A stretch of DNA of 64,000 bases from Istiophorus platypterus (lineage: Eukaryota > Chordata > Actinopteri > Istiophoriformes > Istiophoridae): assembly GCA_016859345.1 (NCBI GenBank), contig CM029121.1:7963911-8027910 (forward strand), given 5' to 3'. This document shows positions 1 through 54,447 of this stretch, in pieces. Position 1 is the first letter of the stretch. Every line of letters starts with the position of its first letter. A program made the position numbers and the translations under genes. The notes beneath the pieces are model-generated. The model did not search any database. It worked only from the letters and a program-made list of their open reading frames with translations, and had not been told where the DNA came from.

Positions 1-1293
1 ATTTATAATTAGTTCTACTACTGGTGTGGTTTATCCATATGATCTATTGAACTGTTATGGAGCTGCTAAGTACAGTGCACTGTACAGTTTGTGTACAATG
101 TAAGTCATCACAGAGGTGGGGAACCTTCTTTTAGAGCCAGTGTATTTAGTACTGCATACATTACATCTTTATTTTTTTTAAGTGTTGCACTATTTCTCTT
201 TACTTATCCTTTATCCTCAGTTTCAAGCACTTCTATGTATCCGGTACAGAATGTGTTTTAAGTTTGTATGTGCACAAACTACCTTTCCTTGCATTTGGGC
301 TAAATTATTTTAGAATTCTCTAGAAGAAGAAAAGCATGAAAAGCATGAAAACTGTTGAGGGTTTGAAGTTTTTATTGGCAAATGTTTTAATAAATCAATA
401 AAACAATCAATCAATGATGCAGTGACAGTAAGCAAAATATTCCTTTCTGACTGATTTGCAGAGAAATAGTAAAATTTAGAAAAAGAGGAATGCAATCGAG
501 CTCAACCTTAAAACATTAATAGATATTAAATTAGAACATTATACACAGTAGCTACAGAGAAATGTCTGCGCACACATGGTATAAGTGTCTTAAACATGCA
601 CAGCAGGAAGTGTAACAGATGGTCAAGGTCTGATACCCATGTACAGAATTGTTTCTGCTGTAGTGTACTTCAAAGACTGATAAGAACATATAAAATGAAC
701 CCAAAGGTAACTTTTACCCTCTCCAGCATGAGTTGTGACTTGACACAGTAGGAAAAGTGCAGGGGTTACTAATAACATTAATGACGGCTTTGTTCTGCAC
801 AAGTGTCAAGTACTAGCATGCACAACATCAGGACCCTGAAACTACAGCAGTTAAAGGAAAACCAGTCAGCACTCATTTTATAATTTACACTTCTGCTTTT
901 CTTACTGTGACATGTCAAAATGGTTTCCGTTAAAATGGTCTAATGTTTGATAGTAATTTGATTTCTCCTATAGGTATGTCAAAGTTTGCATTAATTCGCC
1001 CATTCTGGGTATATTGTCCCTGCCATTAGACTGCTTTAATTTGATTTCTTCCTGCCGGGAGAGAGTAGTGAGAGGTGAGAAGAACCAGTATTTAAACTAG
1101 GCAAAAACAAGCCGGGCCATACATAACTGAAGCTTTTAAATCAGTGTAATAGGTTTTACTGCCGTTTGGCCTCTTACAGAACTCTGGTTGCCTTACAACA
1201 GTCATCACTGATAAGTGATAAATCCTGTTACCATTCTGCGTCAAAGGTGCATCCTCCAGACTCCCTGGACGCCCCTGAGCTTCTCTCAGTGTG
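1..1293. other. 5' flank, upstream intron or 5'UTR of slc66a2
   Basis: AT-rich sequence without a convincing coding exon. I see no CpG-island-like stretch, TATA-containing promoter or initiator I would defend, so the promoter and any non-coding first exon may lie left of the window. The only gene-like signal is the pyrimidine-rich ctgagcttctctcag ending at 1289, which would act as an acceptor if the start codon lies in the second transcribed exon. Confidence 0.5.

Positions 1294-1296
<3 letters not shown>
1288..1296 (+). promoter_or_regulatory. slc66a2: Kozak context of the slc66a2 start, with adjacent candidate splice acceptor
   Basis: The bases gtgATGg give G at -3 and G at +4, a strong vertebrate start context. 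The AG at 1288-1289 follows a short pyrimidine run (cttctct). If used, the coding exon would contain only four bases of 5'UTR. Whether transcription starts upstream in this window or outside it cannot be told from sequence. Confidence 0.5.
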
Positions 1297-42323
<41,027 letters not shown>

Positions 42324-42570
42324 ACCCGACTGTTTCTATGCGCTTTTTAAATAAACTCCCCTGCAACGAATTGTCAGGGGAAACATTAAGTGCCAGAACA
42401 TGGAGAAAGCCAAAGTCATTGTAGATTTATTAGGTGTTCAGCCTTGAATCAAAATATTCTTTGTTGTATAAGTACCATTCAGACCCAACCAAGGGCCACC
42501 AAACGAATTTTAGCCCTTTTTTTTTAGCCAGTTTTATGTTTCAGCGAATTTAGCCTTGAATAAACTCAGT
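42324..42570 (+). other. slc66a2: probable proximal 3'UTR of slc66a2
   Basis: Follows the TGA at 42321. AATAAA hexamers lie at 42350-42355 (only 27 bases past the stop) and 42559-42564. The second is the more ordinary distance; further hexamers exist downstream (for example 43502-43507), so the true end is unknown. Confidence 0.5.
42559..42564 (+). terminator. slc66a2: candidate slc66a2 polyadenylation signal
   Basis: AATAAA 236 bases after the stop codon, in cttgaataaactc. An alternative at 42350-42355 would give a very short 3'UTR. No single site can be preferred from sequence alone. Confidence 0.35.
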
Positions 42571-44690
42571 AGCACTAATAACAAAACTCATTGACTTAAA
42601 TATGAGGAGACATTGTTTAGGTGCATTTTTAGCATTACACATTATTTATTTGCTCTCCGTGGGATATCACATGGACTTCTCAAGTGTAGTGGTCGTGGAA
42701 CAGCAGATCTGTGCTGCTGTAATGACAGCTGTTACAACCAGCCCTGCACTGGAATCTACTGCCTGACTGATAAGTCTCCCACTTCGCAATCCACATCGCA
42801 CCAGCTTGTTCTGATGATACATAGCATGTGTGTGTGCGCGCGCGTGTGTGTGTGTGTGCGCTTGTGTGTGTGTGTGTTTGTGTGTGTTAGCGTGTGCGTG
42901 TGTGTGTGTGTGTGTGTGCACCTGTCAGTGTATTCCTGTGTGTGAGAGTGTTTTGGCATGCTTATTGATGCATCCGTATCTGAAACTGATTTTTGCTGTT
43001 GGCGTGCAGTTGCCAAGCCAAGGTCACAGAACATACAGCAAGCGATGGTATTGACTCTGCTTTTTGGTTCGATTGACATGCAAAGCAAGTCTTCCACACA
43101 GTTTACAAAGAACAGGAGATGCGGGCATGCTACATGCTCTGAATTTGACCTCAGTCAAAATCTCTTATGGACAACAAGGATCATGTCAGATTTAGGGTCA
43201 AGCTAATTTGTGTTGTTCTTCATATGAAAGTATTATTGGATATTTTTTATATTGATGACTACTGTACAGGAAATGCTCAACTTGAAAATTTATGAATGAA
43301 ACAGCCCTTTTTTTAAAAAAACAAAAAAGAAAGTTAGACTTGGTTTAGTCACGAAAGAAAATGTACTTTTAAGAATGGTATGGAAATTGTGTGTGTGTTT
43401 GTGTGTGAGTGTGTGTGTTTGTGTAGAAATTTCAGCTACTCTCTATTTTTTAATGAGTTGATAAAAAATGAAAATATTTTTTATAGATTATTACGGTGGA
43501 TAATAAATATCAATAACATCAGATGATGTTGTAACTTATGTAAAAGGTCAGTAGTGTGTCTCAATATATGCCTGAGCCACATAACCCCAACATAGCTATT
43601 TATGTAATTATTATTTGTTTTGAGGGTAAAAAGGTTAATGGCTGTTCTCCCATTCAATCATTTCCAACCCCTCTTATACCCCAATAATTTTCATGCCATC
43701 TCTCAGATTACAATTAAAAGTTTCTCTGTCATAACTTGTTAAGTAACTCTTAGAGGTGCCATCAAAAGTAGGAATCAAAGTTTTAAGCCTCTTTATTCAC
43801 TCAGAAACGTTCCATTAAACAGAAAAAATTGTGCAAAGCATGGTTTCTGCTGCATGTGTAAGCTTCGGCGGGCTGCTGTTTTAGAGGCAGTCACAGCTGA
43901 GTTGCAGAGAGAACCAGGCTAAAGCAAGGTCATTTGCCCAGATCATCATCTTATTAGCCTACCTCCCGCTTCATTTTGTTATCTGCCCCTGTAGTTCGCT
44001 TTCACTCATCCTGATTTCACATGGACACTTTCTCTGTCTTAAAGGTTCAGGGGAAACTTTACAGCCATTACAGAAAAACTGAAATCTGATTCATCCAATC
44101 CAACCTTTCAAAATGCAGATATATTCACAAATGTTTTATTCAGAACCTTTGCTTATAATCATCATTTTGCTGTTTAGCCTAAAGGACACTTTGGGTCTTT
44201 TACTTTTTTCTCAATAGCATCCTCTTACAAAAGCAGTGCAGGATAAAATAAATCAGTACCAGCAGGTGATCAGTAGTCAGCACAGGTTTCCTTTTACTCT
44301 CCCTGGCCATGATCTAATTAAGTAATAAAGCTACCTGCTTATTAAGTGTGTCAGTCACCTTTTTAACCCACTAGTTTGTGTCCATCTGTTAATCTATACC
44401 TGTCTGTGCCGTTTCTCCTCAGTAAACATCATGTTTAAATTACACACTGCACTGGTTATGGTTTGCATCATGCAGACAATTCTGCTTGCAGATACCAATG
44501 TACTTCAGCTATAGGATTGCATTTGTAAAGAAGAAGGGCATTGCAGACATATGTTAGTAACATCCTCAGGGTCTTAAAATTCTGATCTGAGTTTAATAAT
44601 CTGTGCAAGATCCTTAAATATAACAGTGACTCACCAAGTGGTGCCTTTGCTTTAATATTACATCAGCTTTTTTAAGGTTTTGATTATCAC
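42571..44690 (+). other. 3'UTR or downstream flank: no gene seen
   Basis: Contains a TG/CG-rich tract (42826-42920) and a smaller TG run (43390-43424). Otherwise AT-rich with several AATAAA/ATTAAA hexamers, so a long 3'UTR is possible. Confidence 0.5.
42826..42920 (+). repeat. imperfect (TG)n/(CG)n microsatellite
   Basis: TG array with gcgcgcgcg inside and TT/GC interruptions; strongly alternating purine-pyrimidine. Confidence 0.95.
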
Positions 44691-44696
44691 TGAAAT

Positions 44697-45200
44697 TATT
44701 AAAGTAATAGCCTGACATTTTGGGAAATACTTGATCTCTTGCCAAGACTTAGTTGAGAAGATTGTTACAGCTCTCATGTCTATGCATTAAATATGAAACT
44801 ACAGCCAGCAGTCGCTTAGCTTAGTTTACCATAAAGACTGAGGAAATGGTGAAACAGTTCACCTGGCTCCAAACGAAAAAACATTTGAAAATATCTAATG
44901 GCCCTTTTACAGCGGATTATGTGCCAGACTATTTCTTGGCCAGGGCCAGTTATCAGGAACTCCAATAACTGGTCCCTAATCTTACATCACACTATGTTAG
45001 TTTTACACTTAAGAACTCAAACAAACAAGGTATAACATGTTAATTAGTGAGTGTTAGAGGTGCCGATTAGTGGGTTTTGTCACTGTTAGACAGACACTGT
45101 TTCTTCCAGTTTCCAGGCTTTTTGCTGGCTTTAACTACATGAACTATACAGACATGAGAGCAGCAATGATCTCCTCAAACTCATCAAGCTATTAAGTTAA
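44697..45200. mobile_element. fold-back element, copy B
   Basis: Left arm: taatagcctgacattttggg, aaatacttgatctcttgcc, gagaagattgttacagctct, catgtctatgcattaaatat, ctacagccagcagtcgctta, gcttagtttaccataaagac. Right arm: tgtttcttccagtttccagg, gctggctttaactacatgaa, tatacagacatgagagcagc, gatctcctcaaactcatcaa. The interior includes ttagaggtgccgattagtgg and cactgttagacagacac, matching the interior logic of the other copies. Confidence 0.65.
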
Positions 45201-48200
45201 TCGTTTCATTTTAAGTTTTTTAAGTTTTAAAGTCAAGCCAAAGAAGAAGTTGACACAGTCTAAATAGAGAAGCACTCCTGTCTGTTTTTGTATACATGTA
45301 TCAATTTATATCTGTATAATCTGTATAATGTTGGAATATCTTGGGATGATTTTTTTAGTGGCAGCTTCTGGACCATAGCTTTACCACATTATGTATGAGT
45401 CTGTGCATCTGTAAATGCTTCTTGCTGGTGCTGTAATACATGTAAAATATTTTTGTAATCGGTAAAAATGATATTTATAGGCTCCATTGATGTGAGCATG
45501 TGTATATGTGCTAAGGCTCATGCTCATGCACATTCTTCAATTCCAGTTATCTCACATTATACCTTTTAGCCATATTGTGAGCGATGTGATTCTCATCTCT
45601 TCTGCCCAGACACCAGTGCTGAATTGCAGTTGTTATATTTCTGTATTCTATATGCTTTTTTCAGCTGATCCAGATCTGTATCTTTATATTGTTATATCAT
45701 TCAGTGGGGGCTCAGAATAGCACCTTGGCTGGATTTAGTTTAATATTTGGGCCCCCTGGTGCCTCTTCCTCTCAAGGGCAGTAGGACGGGACAGATTAAC
45801 GCACACATACACTTAGACACATAGACAAACACACACGCTGTGTGGCTGAGGTAATCCCTCACCCAAGTTCACATTACAGTAGACACATTTATTGCCTCAC
45901 TTCTACAACATGATAAGAAGTGGTTGGTTTGTCATTTCTGGGGAGGGAGAGCGTTTGAATGTTACTTCTACCTAATGCAAGATATATTTGTATATTTCAT
46001 GTAATTCTTGAAATCATTTTTCATTAACAGAAGCCTTATAAGAATTTGTGTGATTTTCTTTACTGTATTAATGCTTGCTGATGTTTCCTCAGGTGATGCA
46101 CTTACATGATTTGGGAAACCAGAAGTAAAACAAAAAAGTAACTGTTGCCTGTGAAGCATTTCGAAGTGCACCAATACAATGAAAACTGCTCAGTTACTGC
46201 TCACTTGCTAAAAAAAAAAAAAGAAGAAAAAAGCTGATGTCCAAATAGTTTTTACTTTCGTATGGAGACTGTATGTGTGTAAAATATTTACTATATTATT
46301 TTCTCAAATATAAACTATTTATATTCCACCATTTGGTCTCTTGTTGTTACTTGCAGCATGTTTTGAAATGAATAATGTTTTTGAGTTTGCTCTGGAAACT
46401 AAGTTTGACATTAACACTGGAAAAGGAAAACAAAATATCCAACCTGATATGATCCCAGCAGGCTGCTGCTGTAACCGCCAGCTGGATTTGGACGGGATTT
46501 CTACTCAAAGTCTGTCGTGGAATCTCATGTGACTCACTGACTTTGAGCCAGCTCAATTAGGAATATCAGACCTAAATCACACACAGATAAAAATATGCTT
46601 TTAAACATCTGCGTAGAGCAGTCCTGTGCACCAAATAAATCATGAAAAAGACTGAGGCTGAGTTCGGACTGTGCCTTTTGCTTGACACATTAGAGGGAAA
46701 ATGATGAGTAGGGGGTAATCAAGATGTGTACGCCTTCAATCCCCTCTGGCTGATACATCATCACACACACACACACATGCATACAAGTATCGCCAGTTCA
46801 TACCCCTGACGGATACCAGTGCAGAGGAGCACTGCAGTATGGATAATAAAATATTAAACCAGATGTGTCAGATAATAGGAGGCTCTTTATGGTTAATAGA
46901 TGAGTTGGACAAGGACAGACTGTTTGCTGCACCTGTTGGTGACTTTACTGTACTCATCTCTTGACTTGCCTTGCACATCCATTAATAATATGCTCACTAC
47001 AAGTCAAGCTGGAGCCTCTCTGCGTACATGATGGTAATGTGTCATACCTGTACATTATATGTCAAACTGTCTGCCGGATTATTGTAATTCTTCTCTTCAG
47101 CCAACAAAGACTCATGACTATGCCTATGATATATTTAAGACATCTCACCGTATATCTTGTTCTTAATGGACACATCTGGCTGCCTGCCATCGTCTACCTT
47201 TCTGTCCATCCATCCATCAGTTGATCCTCTGACATGTCCACCTTACACAGTGGCTGGTTTTAATGATATATGAGGCGGGCTAAAATAGTGCAGCTGCACT
47301 GTATGTCTGTGATGTGCTGCACTAACCCTCTCCTTCTCCATTTATTAATGATAGTGTGCCATTATGCGGCAAAATACAGGAATGTGCACTTTTCATCCCC
47401 GTCGAGTGTTCCTAACTTTAAGTCATTAGCATAATGATTTTAGTCAATGCCAGACTTACTTCACGACCCAGGAATATTCTGTCCAGATCAGAAAACATGT
47501 CTATTCTTTAAACAAAACTTCAAACAGGAGAGCCAAACACAAACTTCATGTTGCAAGTCTATTATTAGTATTAGTCTAAATATTCTCATCTATTATATAG
47601 TATTTTTCTTGGCATTGATCAGGAATTAAGCCTCTACATTTTTTCTACAGAACTTAAATGGCCTGTGAATATGTTCAGCTTTACTATGAGGACTTTTTCA
47701 CTTTTTTGTGTGTCTGTTTTGTGTATACGTATCTTTGTCCTTGGTTTTGAGTTATCCTCTGCATAAATATTCACTAAGGAGGTTTTTTTGCAAACTTTAA
47801 CTTATTTGTAGCTTAGTTAGTCATGAATATTTGATCTTAGAGAGAAATACTAAATATTTAAAACCAAGTTTTTAGGGGTTCTAAGTTGTACATATATGAC
47901 TGAAAATCACACCTCTACTATATGTTAATAGCACAGACTCAAAATATGCGAACAATGTATATTAGATATTTATTCAAGGGCTGCAACTGTTATCTTAAGA
48001 GCAGCTCTGGCAGCTTCAACTAGATTACAACTAAATTGTAAAACATGATTTTCTGTCACATTGTGTTCAAGGCAACCTAGACATTTTGCTAAGCACAGCT
48101 CACTCATTTAAATTGTTTATTATAGCACTTAGCTGCTCCATGGACTATAGCCAACAAGTTGATGTAATACAGTTTTACCAAAATTTTAAACATGATTTGC

Positions 48201-50170
48201 TTCCAAACTGCCATCAACAGCTGTAGCTAATGACTTCTTTCCAAACCCCCTTATCCCTTATTTGTATAACCTTTTTTTCTATAACAAACAGCACCCTGAT
48301 GTGTATGTTCTGTCATTAATTCAACTTAATCCCTGTAAGATATTCCTCCATTAATGAAGGCAGGATCATCGAGTAACAGGAATAGAAAGAGGGATCAAGC
48401 TCATTTAATTTTTTGGAATCAAGGCCTTAAGCAGGCAGATGGTCTTCGTTAATGGGCCCAGGTAAGCAACAGGGCCTCTCTCATCTCTTCACTTGGTGAA
48501 TATGAGAAAAGTTGGTCTCTTGTCATCAAGACAAGAAGCATGGTAAAGAGCACTAGATGGAGACAGGAGAAGAGGAGTCGAGGGACGGTTATGTAAACAC
48601 AAGACAAAAGTACAGCCTATAAGGCAAAGGAGGGAAAGACAAAGTGCAAGTCAAACCCTATGCTTTTGGGAAATATAGCCTAGCCAGATGGCTCTGGGCT
48701 TAGTGCAGTCTCAGGGACCTACAGTACAGGACAGCCCCCCCCCCCGGGCATGTAATGACAGGCCTGGCACAGTGGGACAGGATCAAACTCTCAAGATAGA
48801 TTAGTCCTTTCCTAGGTCACAGACTGCAGAGAAAAGAGAGGTGCAGGGAGGAAGAGAAGGATAAAGTGCAAAGAAGGCTCAGGAGTTGAGAATTTGTTTT
48901 CAATGTGAAAACTGTGCACTTTGAAATCTCCGCTTTGCGTCATTAGATTTGGATGCTGAACCAATATAAGAGCTGATTGATGTAGTAATGTATAAAAGGT
49001 CTTATTTCAAACCTTCACTCTATGTTTTAAAAGCATGTTACTGTACAAGTGAGAAGGTACAGTGTACAACACATTACCTTTTAGTGCAGTCCTGAAGCTT
49101 CTCTATTTAGAGACCTTGTGCATCTATCATATATAGGGACCGTATACAGAGTAGGGGACAGATTTTTTTGCTATATGGAACAAGGGCTGCTTTAGTGAAA
49201 GCCAAGAATCCATCGAAGAGAGAATTATTCTGCCCACTTCTGCAGAATAATCCTGCCTTCTATATATCTTATACTTCGAGTTTCATAACTTTGCCTGCAC
49301 CTTACAAAGAGTCCACAGTGATGTGACTAATGTGCTGACTAAACTGCAAGGCTTTTTACACAATTTAAAGCTGCGCTAATCAATATTTTAATATTCACAG
49401 TGGATCCAATGAATGTGTGTAATGTGAAATGGGTCATTTTAACTAAAAGCCACGAAAAATTATCACTAGACTCTGTAGCTCCCCTCTCCCTTCAGCCCTG
49501 CAAAGAATTCTAACATTTTTCTGCTCCTTGTTTTATTGCCTGAAACTTCACTGTTTTTGCACAATCTCATAGCTGCAATCAGTCTCATTTCCAGTCACTG
49601 CAGGCAGCTGTTTTCGGCAAAGAAAAAAGCTCTGCGAAGCCCACTCTATACTACATGCCCAGCATTAAACATAACAGAACAGAAAAAGTTCGTAACTAGC
49701 TTATGAACAAGGAGCTTGGTCTTTCCGCCAGGAGTTGGTGAAAACCAAAAAAAGCTAAGAGGAGTGAGACTATTGGACTTACCATTCATCAGGGTGGCCA
49801 GAAACATGAATCTAAATAAAGCCTAATGTTGACTGATGTGTCTGCTGCAGTTGAAAATAGCTCAGTTCATCACAACTATACATTGACAGTATGTTAGTTT
49901 TGCGTGCACAGGTTATACTGTTTTCCTCCAACTGTCTATAAAAGATTACTTACACAGTTTTAAGTTTTATTATTTTGGTTTGGTATTTTGGTTCGGTTTA
50001 TTTTGCCTAGTTACAGTGGCATGTATAAGGGGAAATGATAGCCTGTATGAAATAAGTGCAACATGTTTAAAACAGACCTTAGATATTGATTTAATCCATT
50101 AATTGATTAGTCCATTAACTGAAAATGAGCAACTATTCTTCAGTAACTTTTCTTTTTTGTGTTCTTTCTG
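45201..50170 (+). other. downstream flank: no gene seen
   Basis: AT-rich DNA with a short CA run near 46762-46777, a poly-A run at 46210-46221 and a C-run at 48737-48748. No exon, SINE head or transposase fragment recognised. Confidence 0.5.
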
Positions 50171-50174
50171 TTGT

Positions 50175-50223
50175 ACTGTTGAAACAACAGTTTCAACAAA
50201 AAAAATTCTGTTGTTTCAACAGT
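50175..50223. repeat. perfect 16-bp-arm inverted repeat (hairpin)
   Basis: The left arm actgttgaaacaacag (50175-50190) and right arm ctgttgtttcaacagt (50208-50223) are exact reverse complements around a 17-base A-rich loop. Each arm is itself partly palindromic (gttgaaacaac / gttgtttcaac). Non-coding; function unknown. Confidence 0.9.
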
Positions 50224-50485
50224 TGTGCATGTCAATATTTTCTGCTCCTACAGTATTAAACAGAATCTCTTTGAGTTTGTCAGTGCTGGTCAGACCAAAC
50301 CAATGTGCAGCTTACTTATAGGTTATACACTTTATTTTATTTTGAAATTGTTTTAGCATTTTTTTTGTTTGTTTGTTTTTAGTTCACATTACAAAAAAAT
50401 CCTTTCTCATGATCTTTTTATTCATCCATTTATTTACAATATGTTTACTAAGTGGGTCATAAATGTTTTTGTGCTCTTTGAGCAG

Positions 50486-50686
50486 TGCTCAGTCACTATG
50501 GAGGGAGTAAACCAGGCCTGAAGTTGGCAGATGGTGTAGAGACACTGTGCAGCTCCACTCAGCATGAAGAGGAGGGAACCACCCAGCAGGACGAAGATCA
50601 GACCTCTCTAATGGATGGTCTCATCTGGCCTGCAACTGCAACCAGGGAGTCGGAACCACAACAGAGCACAGAGCGGAGCATCATAG
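50486..50686 (+). other. candidate coding exon of an unidentified gene (phase 1-1)
   Basis: A 201-base open stretch lies between an acceptor-like ctctttgagcag and a donor-like atcatag|gtcatc. It reads LSHYGGSKPGLKLADG, HEEEGTTQQDEDQTSLMDG and ATRESEPQQSTERSII: acidic, Gln/Ser/Thr-rich and low in hydrophobic residues, unlike the surrounding junk frames. I recognise no family. The acceptor's pyrimidine tract is short and the donor only fair, so chance remains the leading alternative. Confidence 0.25.
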
Positions 50687-51599
50687 GTCATCAATTACAT
50701 CACAGACAAAATGTAAAAGTACATGCAGCCAAGACGGTCTCTAAATGAAGCAATGAAGTCTATGCACTGACCTCTACATATATTCTTTATTTCACAGATG
50801 GGACGCTGCAGCAGAGGGTTTGTTTGAGGCTCCTTTGGTCACTGGAACTGAAGAGATAGGAACATTTTTTAAGTTTGCCTAATGATAAACAAGATTAGTA
50901 GCTTACTTCACCAAATGCTCCCCTGTGGAACGCACATATTCCTCTTCTTTCACTGACATTTCTCCATCTGAAGATACACAGATGGCCAGACAGCTCTTTT
51001 TATATCATCTTGTTCTTACTCAGATTTATTTTGGAATCATTAATTTAGTGAAGGTGACAGGTTCTTCTATCTGTGAGGATTTCTGCCTCATGGTGTATGG
51101 AGTTTGTGTGACTGCACGGCACACATGGTGTGTGCATTCACATTGATGGCTGTGTGTATATGAGTGGGTGTGTACATGCTCTCTAACATGATGGAGAATG
51201 CTGCACAGCAAGTGTTATGTTATTTGGAACGAGGACATTAGTTGCTGTAGTTACAGTGGAGCCAGTCAACATGCAACATGACCAGTAAATAGATAAGCAA
51301 CGACAGAGACTCTTCACCAGCTAGTATCATACCTTGCATAAAATATCAGCTTGGTACTGCAGAAAATGACAAATAGAGAAGTTTTCTTTCACAGAAAAAG
51401 AGATCAATGTTGACTTTACAATACTTTACTCATAGTGTATTTTCATTTTATTTTTCGGATAATTTCACACAATCCACACAACACTGATTCTGGCAACAGC
51501 TGAAAACCATATTAAAGATATATGGGTATCAATGTTTTCAGAGGGTTAAATGTTACTTGTGCTTTCTTATTTATACTCTTATTGAGGCAGAGTGCAATT

Positions 51600-51600
<1 letters not shown>

Positions 51601-51668
<68 letters not shown>

Positions 51669-51679
51669 AAGATAGATAA
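51601..51679 (+). repeat. (TAGA)17 tetranucleotide microsatellite
   Basis: Pure TAGA units from 51601 to 51668, then imperfect GATA to 51679. The Ser-Ile-Tyr-Leu repeat frame on the minus strand is an artefact of this tract. Confidence 0.98.
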
Positions 51680-52569
51680 CCCTATTGTTAATATTGAAGA
51701 GAGCAAGATATTTGAAAACTGGATGTAAAAAAAATGTTCTTGCTGAACTTAATTCATGGTTCTCATCTGATGATACGGCTGAATTGATAGACAGGGTTTT
51801 GAATAGTGCTGAATCATTTGATATTCAATTACAATAACTTTAAATCTTGATGATCAATTAATCATCTCAAGCGGGACTCCACTGATTTTACACATTACAG
51901 TCTGCCTCCAGGTGTTGGGGAGTACTACTGCAAAGACTTTTGTGGCTCCAGGGACCTGCACAAAGTCTAAGAAATTGCCTCAAGTGATGTCACTTTAGGC
52001 AGCATCGGCCGGGCTGTGGAGTTGGAAAGAAGTAAGCTTTTCAGCCTCCGTAGCCCACACGTCATCTCTGCTTGAGGCTAGTGACTCAAGGCTTCAGTAG
52101 CCACTCCCAGCAAAACACAACCAACCTCTGACCAATGGAAATCTCTGGTCCTGCTGCTGCAATTGAGTTGAATAGACATTTTTTTGAAAAGTGATAAAAA
52201 GATTATTTAATTAATTGATTAGTTGATCAACAGCATATTACCATCAATCAACAGCAATCAAAAATTTTGATAATCATTTAAGTCATTTATCAAACAAAAA
52301 TCCCAAACAATTGCTGTAATTTTTTTTTTTTTTTCAAATATGGGAATTCTTTGCTTCACTTCACTCACTCTCTCTCTCTCCAGATGTCCTGTCCTATGTT
52401 ATATTAAATGACTCCATAAGTTGGTTTAATAGAGGGGAGTTCAGTCCAAGAGTGAAATCCCCCTTGTCACAGTGCCACAGCTGGTCCCCCATCAAAAACA
52501 GAATAGCCAGCATTTTGTGATGTTTGCCCATATGTTCTCTGGCTCAGAGAGGTGTGCATGTTTTTGTGA

Positions 52570-52575
<6 letters not shown>

Positions 52576-52639
<64 letters not shown>
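52576..52639 (+). repeat. 64-bp (TG)n microsatellite
   Basis: Uninterrupted TG run; open frames over it on both strands are not genes. Confidence 0.98.
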
Positions 52640-52642
<3 letters not shown>

Positions 52643-53104
52643 TGATTGTGTGTTTGCAGTCCACTGCACCTTGTGCCTCATGACTGCTTCACTCTCTAGC
52701 ACTCTATTCACTACTTGTCATGTAAGGTCAGGCACGCAGCACACTCATTTAAACACATCTACCCATTCACCCACACACAAACATGTACACTCTCACACAC
52801 AAACACACAAAGACAAACACACATTCCCTGAACAATTAGCTCAGGTTGAGATTGAGGTCAATACCCTCAACACCATTGTGTTCCCATTTGGTGTAGCATT
52901 TTAATAACTCCAGTTCCTTTCTCTGAAAAACAAGTGTCTTTTTCACCTTCTTCCCTGTTTTTTAACTTCAATTTAGATTCAAACTGAGCCACCTCTAATC
53001 TGGCTGAACCCTGGGACTCTATTTTAGCTTCCTGGACTATTAATCTTCTGGTGGAAGCTCTTTTCTGTTCTCCGGTGTTGTAATTATAATGTCTTTTTAT
53101 GCAG

Positions 53105-53180
53105 AAAGAAGTTTATGATACAAAGGGGCTGCACGTACCACTGAACACCATCACCAGGCCACAGACTGTCTATTGGACAG
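53105..53180 (+). other. exon-like stretch, weak
   Basis: An acceptor-like tctttttatgcag precedes 76 bases open only in frame 0 (KEVYDTKGLHVPLNTITRPQ...), followed by donor-like ttggacag|gtgaca. Its phase does not fit the exit phase of the 50486-50686 candidate. No family recognised. Confidence 0.15.
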
Positions 53181-53758
53181 GTGACATGAGGAGGTGCTGA
53201 TAATGATGATAATGATGCAGACAATAAATATGACTATGATGAAAATGATGATATGGGTCATGACTCTCATTGTCATCAGTGCCAAACCGATTTCCTCCCA
53301 CAATTACAGGCGGAGTAGACGGCAGAGCGTCTATCTGCAGTATTTCACAGTCCATAGGTTTTACGTACCATTATGACTACCACTGACGGGTATTGAACCA
53401 GGGTTCAGTTGAATGTTTTTGTACTGCATTAGCATCATTGTCTTTGGCTTTACAGCGCATCTCAGAGCATGTGGCTGATGGGGATTTAACCAAATCTATG
53501 TGATGTGCATGTCCATAGATAACATCAAATTCTACAGCGCTTGTCATTAAAACTCTGATTATCGTTAGTTACAAGCTAGAAATGAAAGAAGATACAAAAC
53601 AAGCCGATTAATTAAACTCATCTTGGAGTTGTAAGGTTCTCTCTGGATAATGATGAGTAGATACTGAACATCAAAACATCTGGAAATTGTTATCGCACAG
53701 CTCATAAAAGCCTGAATGCAAGTGTCAGTTACAAAAGCTAATCCTGTAAGGTCAGCGT

Positions 53759-53772
53759 GGTTGACAACCACT
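53759..53772. repeat. possible hAT element right-end motif
   Basis: gttgacaaccactg is the inverted form of the CAGTGGTTGTCAAC-type hAT terminus. No paired left end or 8-bp duplication was located, so it may be an isolated end or chance. Confidence 0.25.
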
Positions 53773-54447
53773 GACCTCAATTTAAAAAATGTAACTATAA
53801 GTGTAATCCTCACATGCAGTTTATACCCATCACTGGTGCCTTTCACTGCTAGGGGGCTATTCATTCATCATCTAATGGGCTTACTTAGGGCAACTCTGTT
53901 TTCATCATTTTTCTCTCTGTCAAACTCTGTCACTTTAGTACATAAAAGGCAGAGATTGTGCCTGTGGTTTAGTAACAAGATGAGGCAGGTCATGGTTACC
54001 GTGTTCTACTTTTCGTCTGTGAATGTAGTGTCATGGCATTGTTTGGATGATATGAAGTGCAATAGAATTAGATAGTGTGGGAATCCCTATCCAGCTGTAG
54101 GCACTCTCGGATAGCAGGTTACCTAGCTATCACATGGCTTCTGCTAACTATGTTTTACCATTCTCAGCCACATTACAAGTGCTTTTCATGTGTATCTTTG
54201 CTAGGTCATAGAATTTCCATTTTTTTCTTTGGCGCAATTTTTATTACATACAGTATATTCCATTATTAAACATTAGGTTAAACTGCAGGTGTAGTGAGTA
54301 CTTTAAGGTGAAGGAATTGAACCGAGTGTTTAAAGGCAGCACAAAAAAATTGTGGCAGAACAAAATATATATAAATGTCAACAAATTATAAATGGCATTA
54401 AAAGATGTGAATTACAGCAATAAAATTGAATGATAACTTTTGATATG

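Larger units (their letters stand above)
50690..53100 (+). other. downstream flank with microsatellites: no gene seen
   Basis: Holds the (TAGA)n tract, the TG tract at 52576-52639, a poly-T run at 52321-52334, and AT-rich ttaattaattgattagttgatc near 52206-52230 that resembles an end of the gctgcaac repeat. Confidence 0.5.

Noticed and set aside
53105..53180. Joining the 53105-53180 stretch to the 50486-50686 candidate exon
   Set aside because: Entry phase does not match the exit phase of the first stretch, and a shift to the needed frame meets a stop within four codons.
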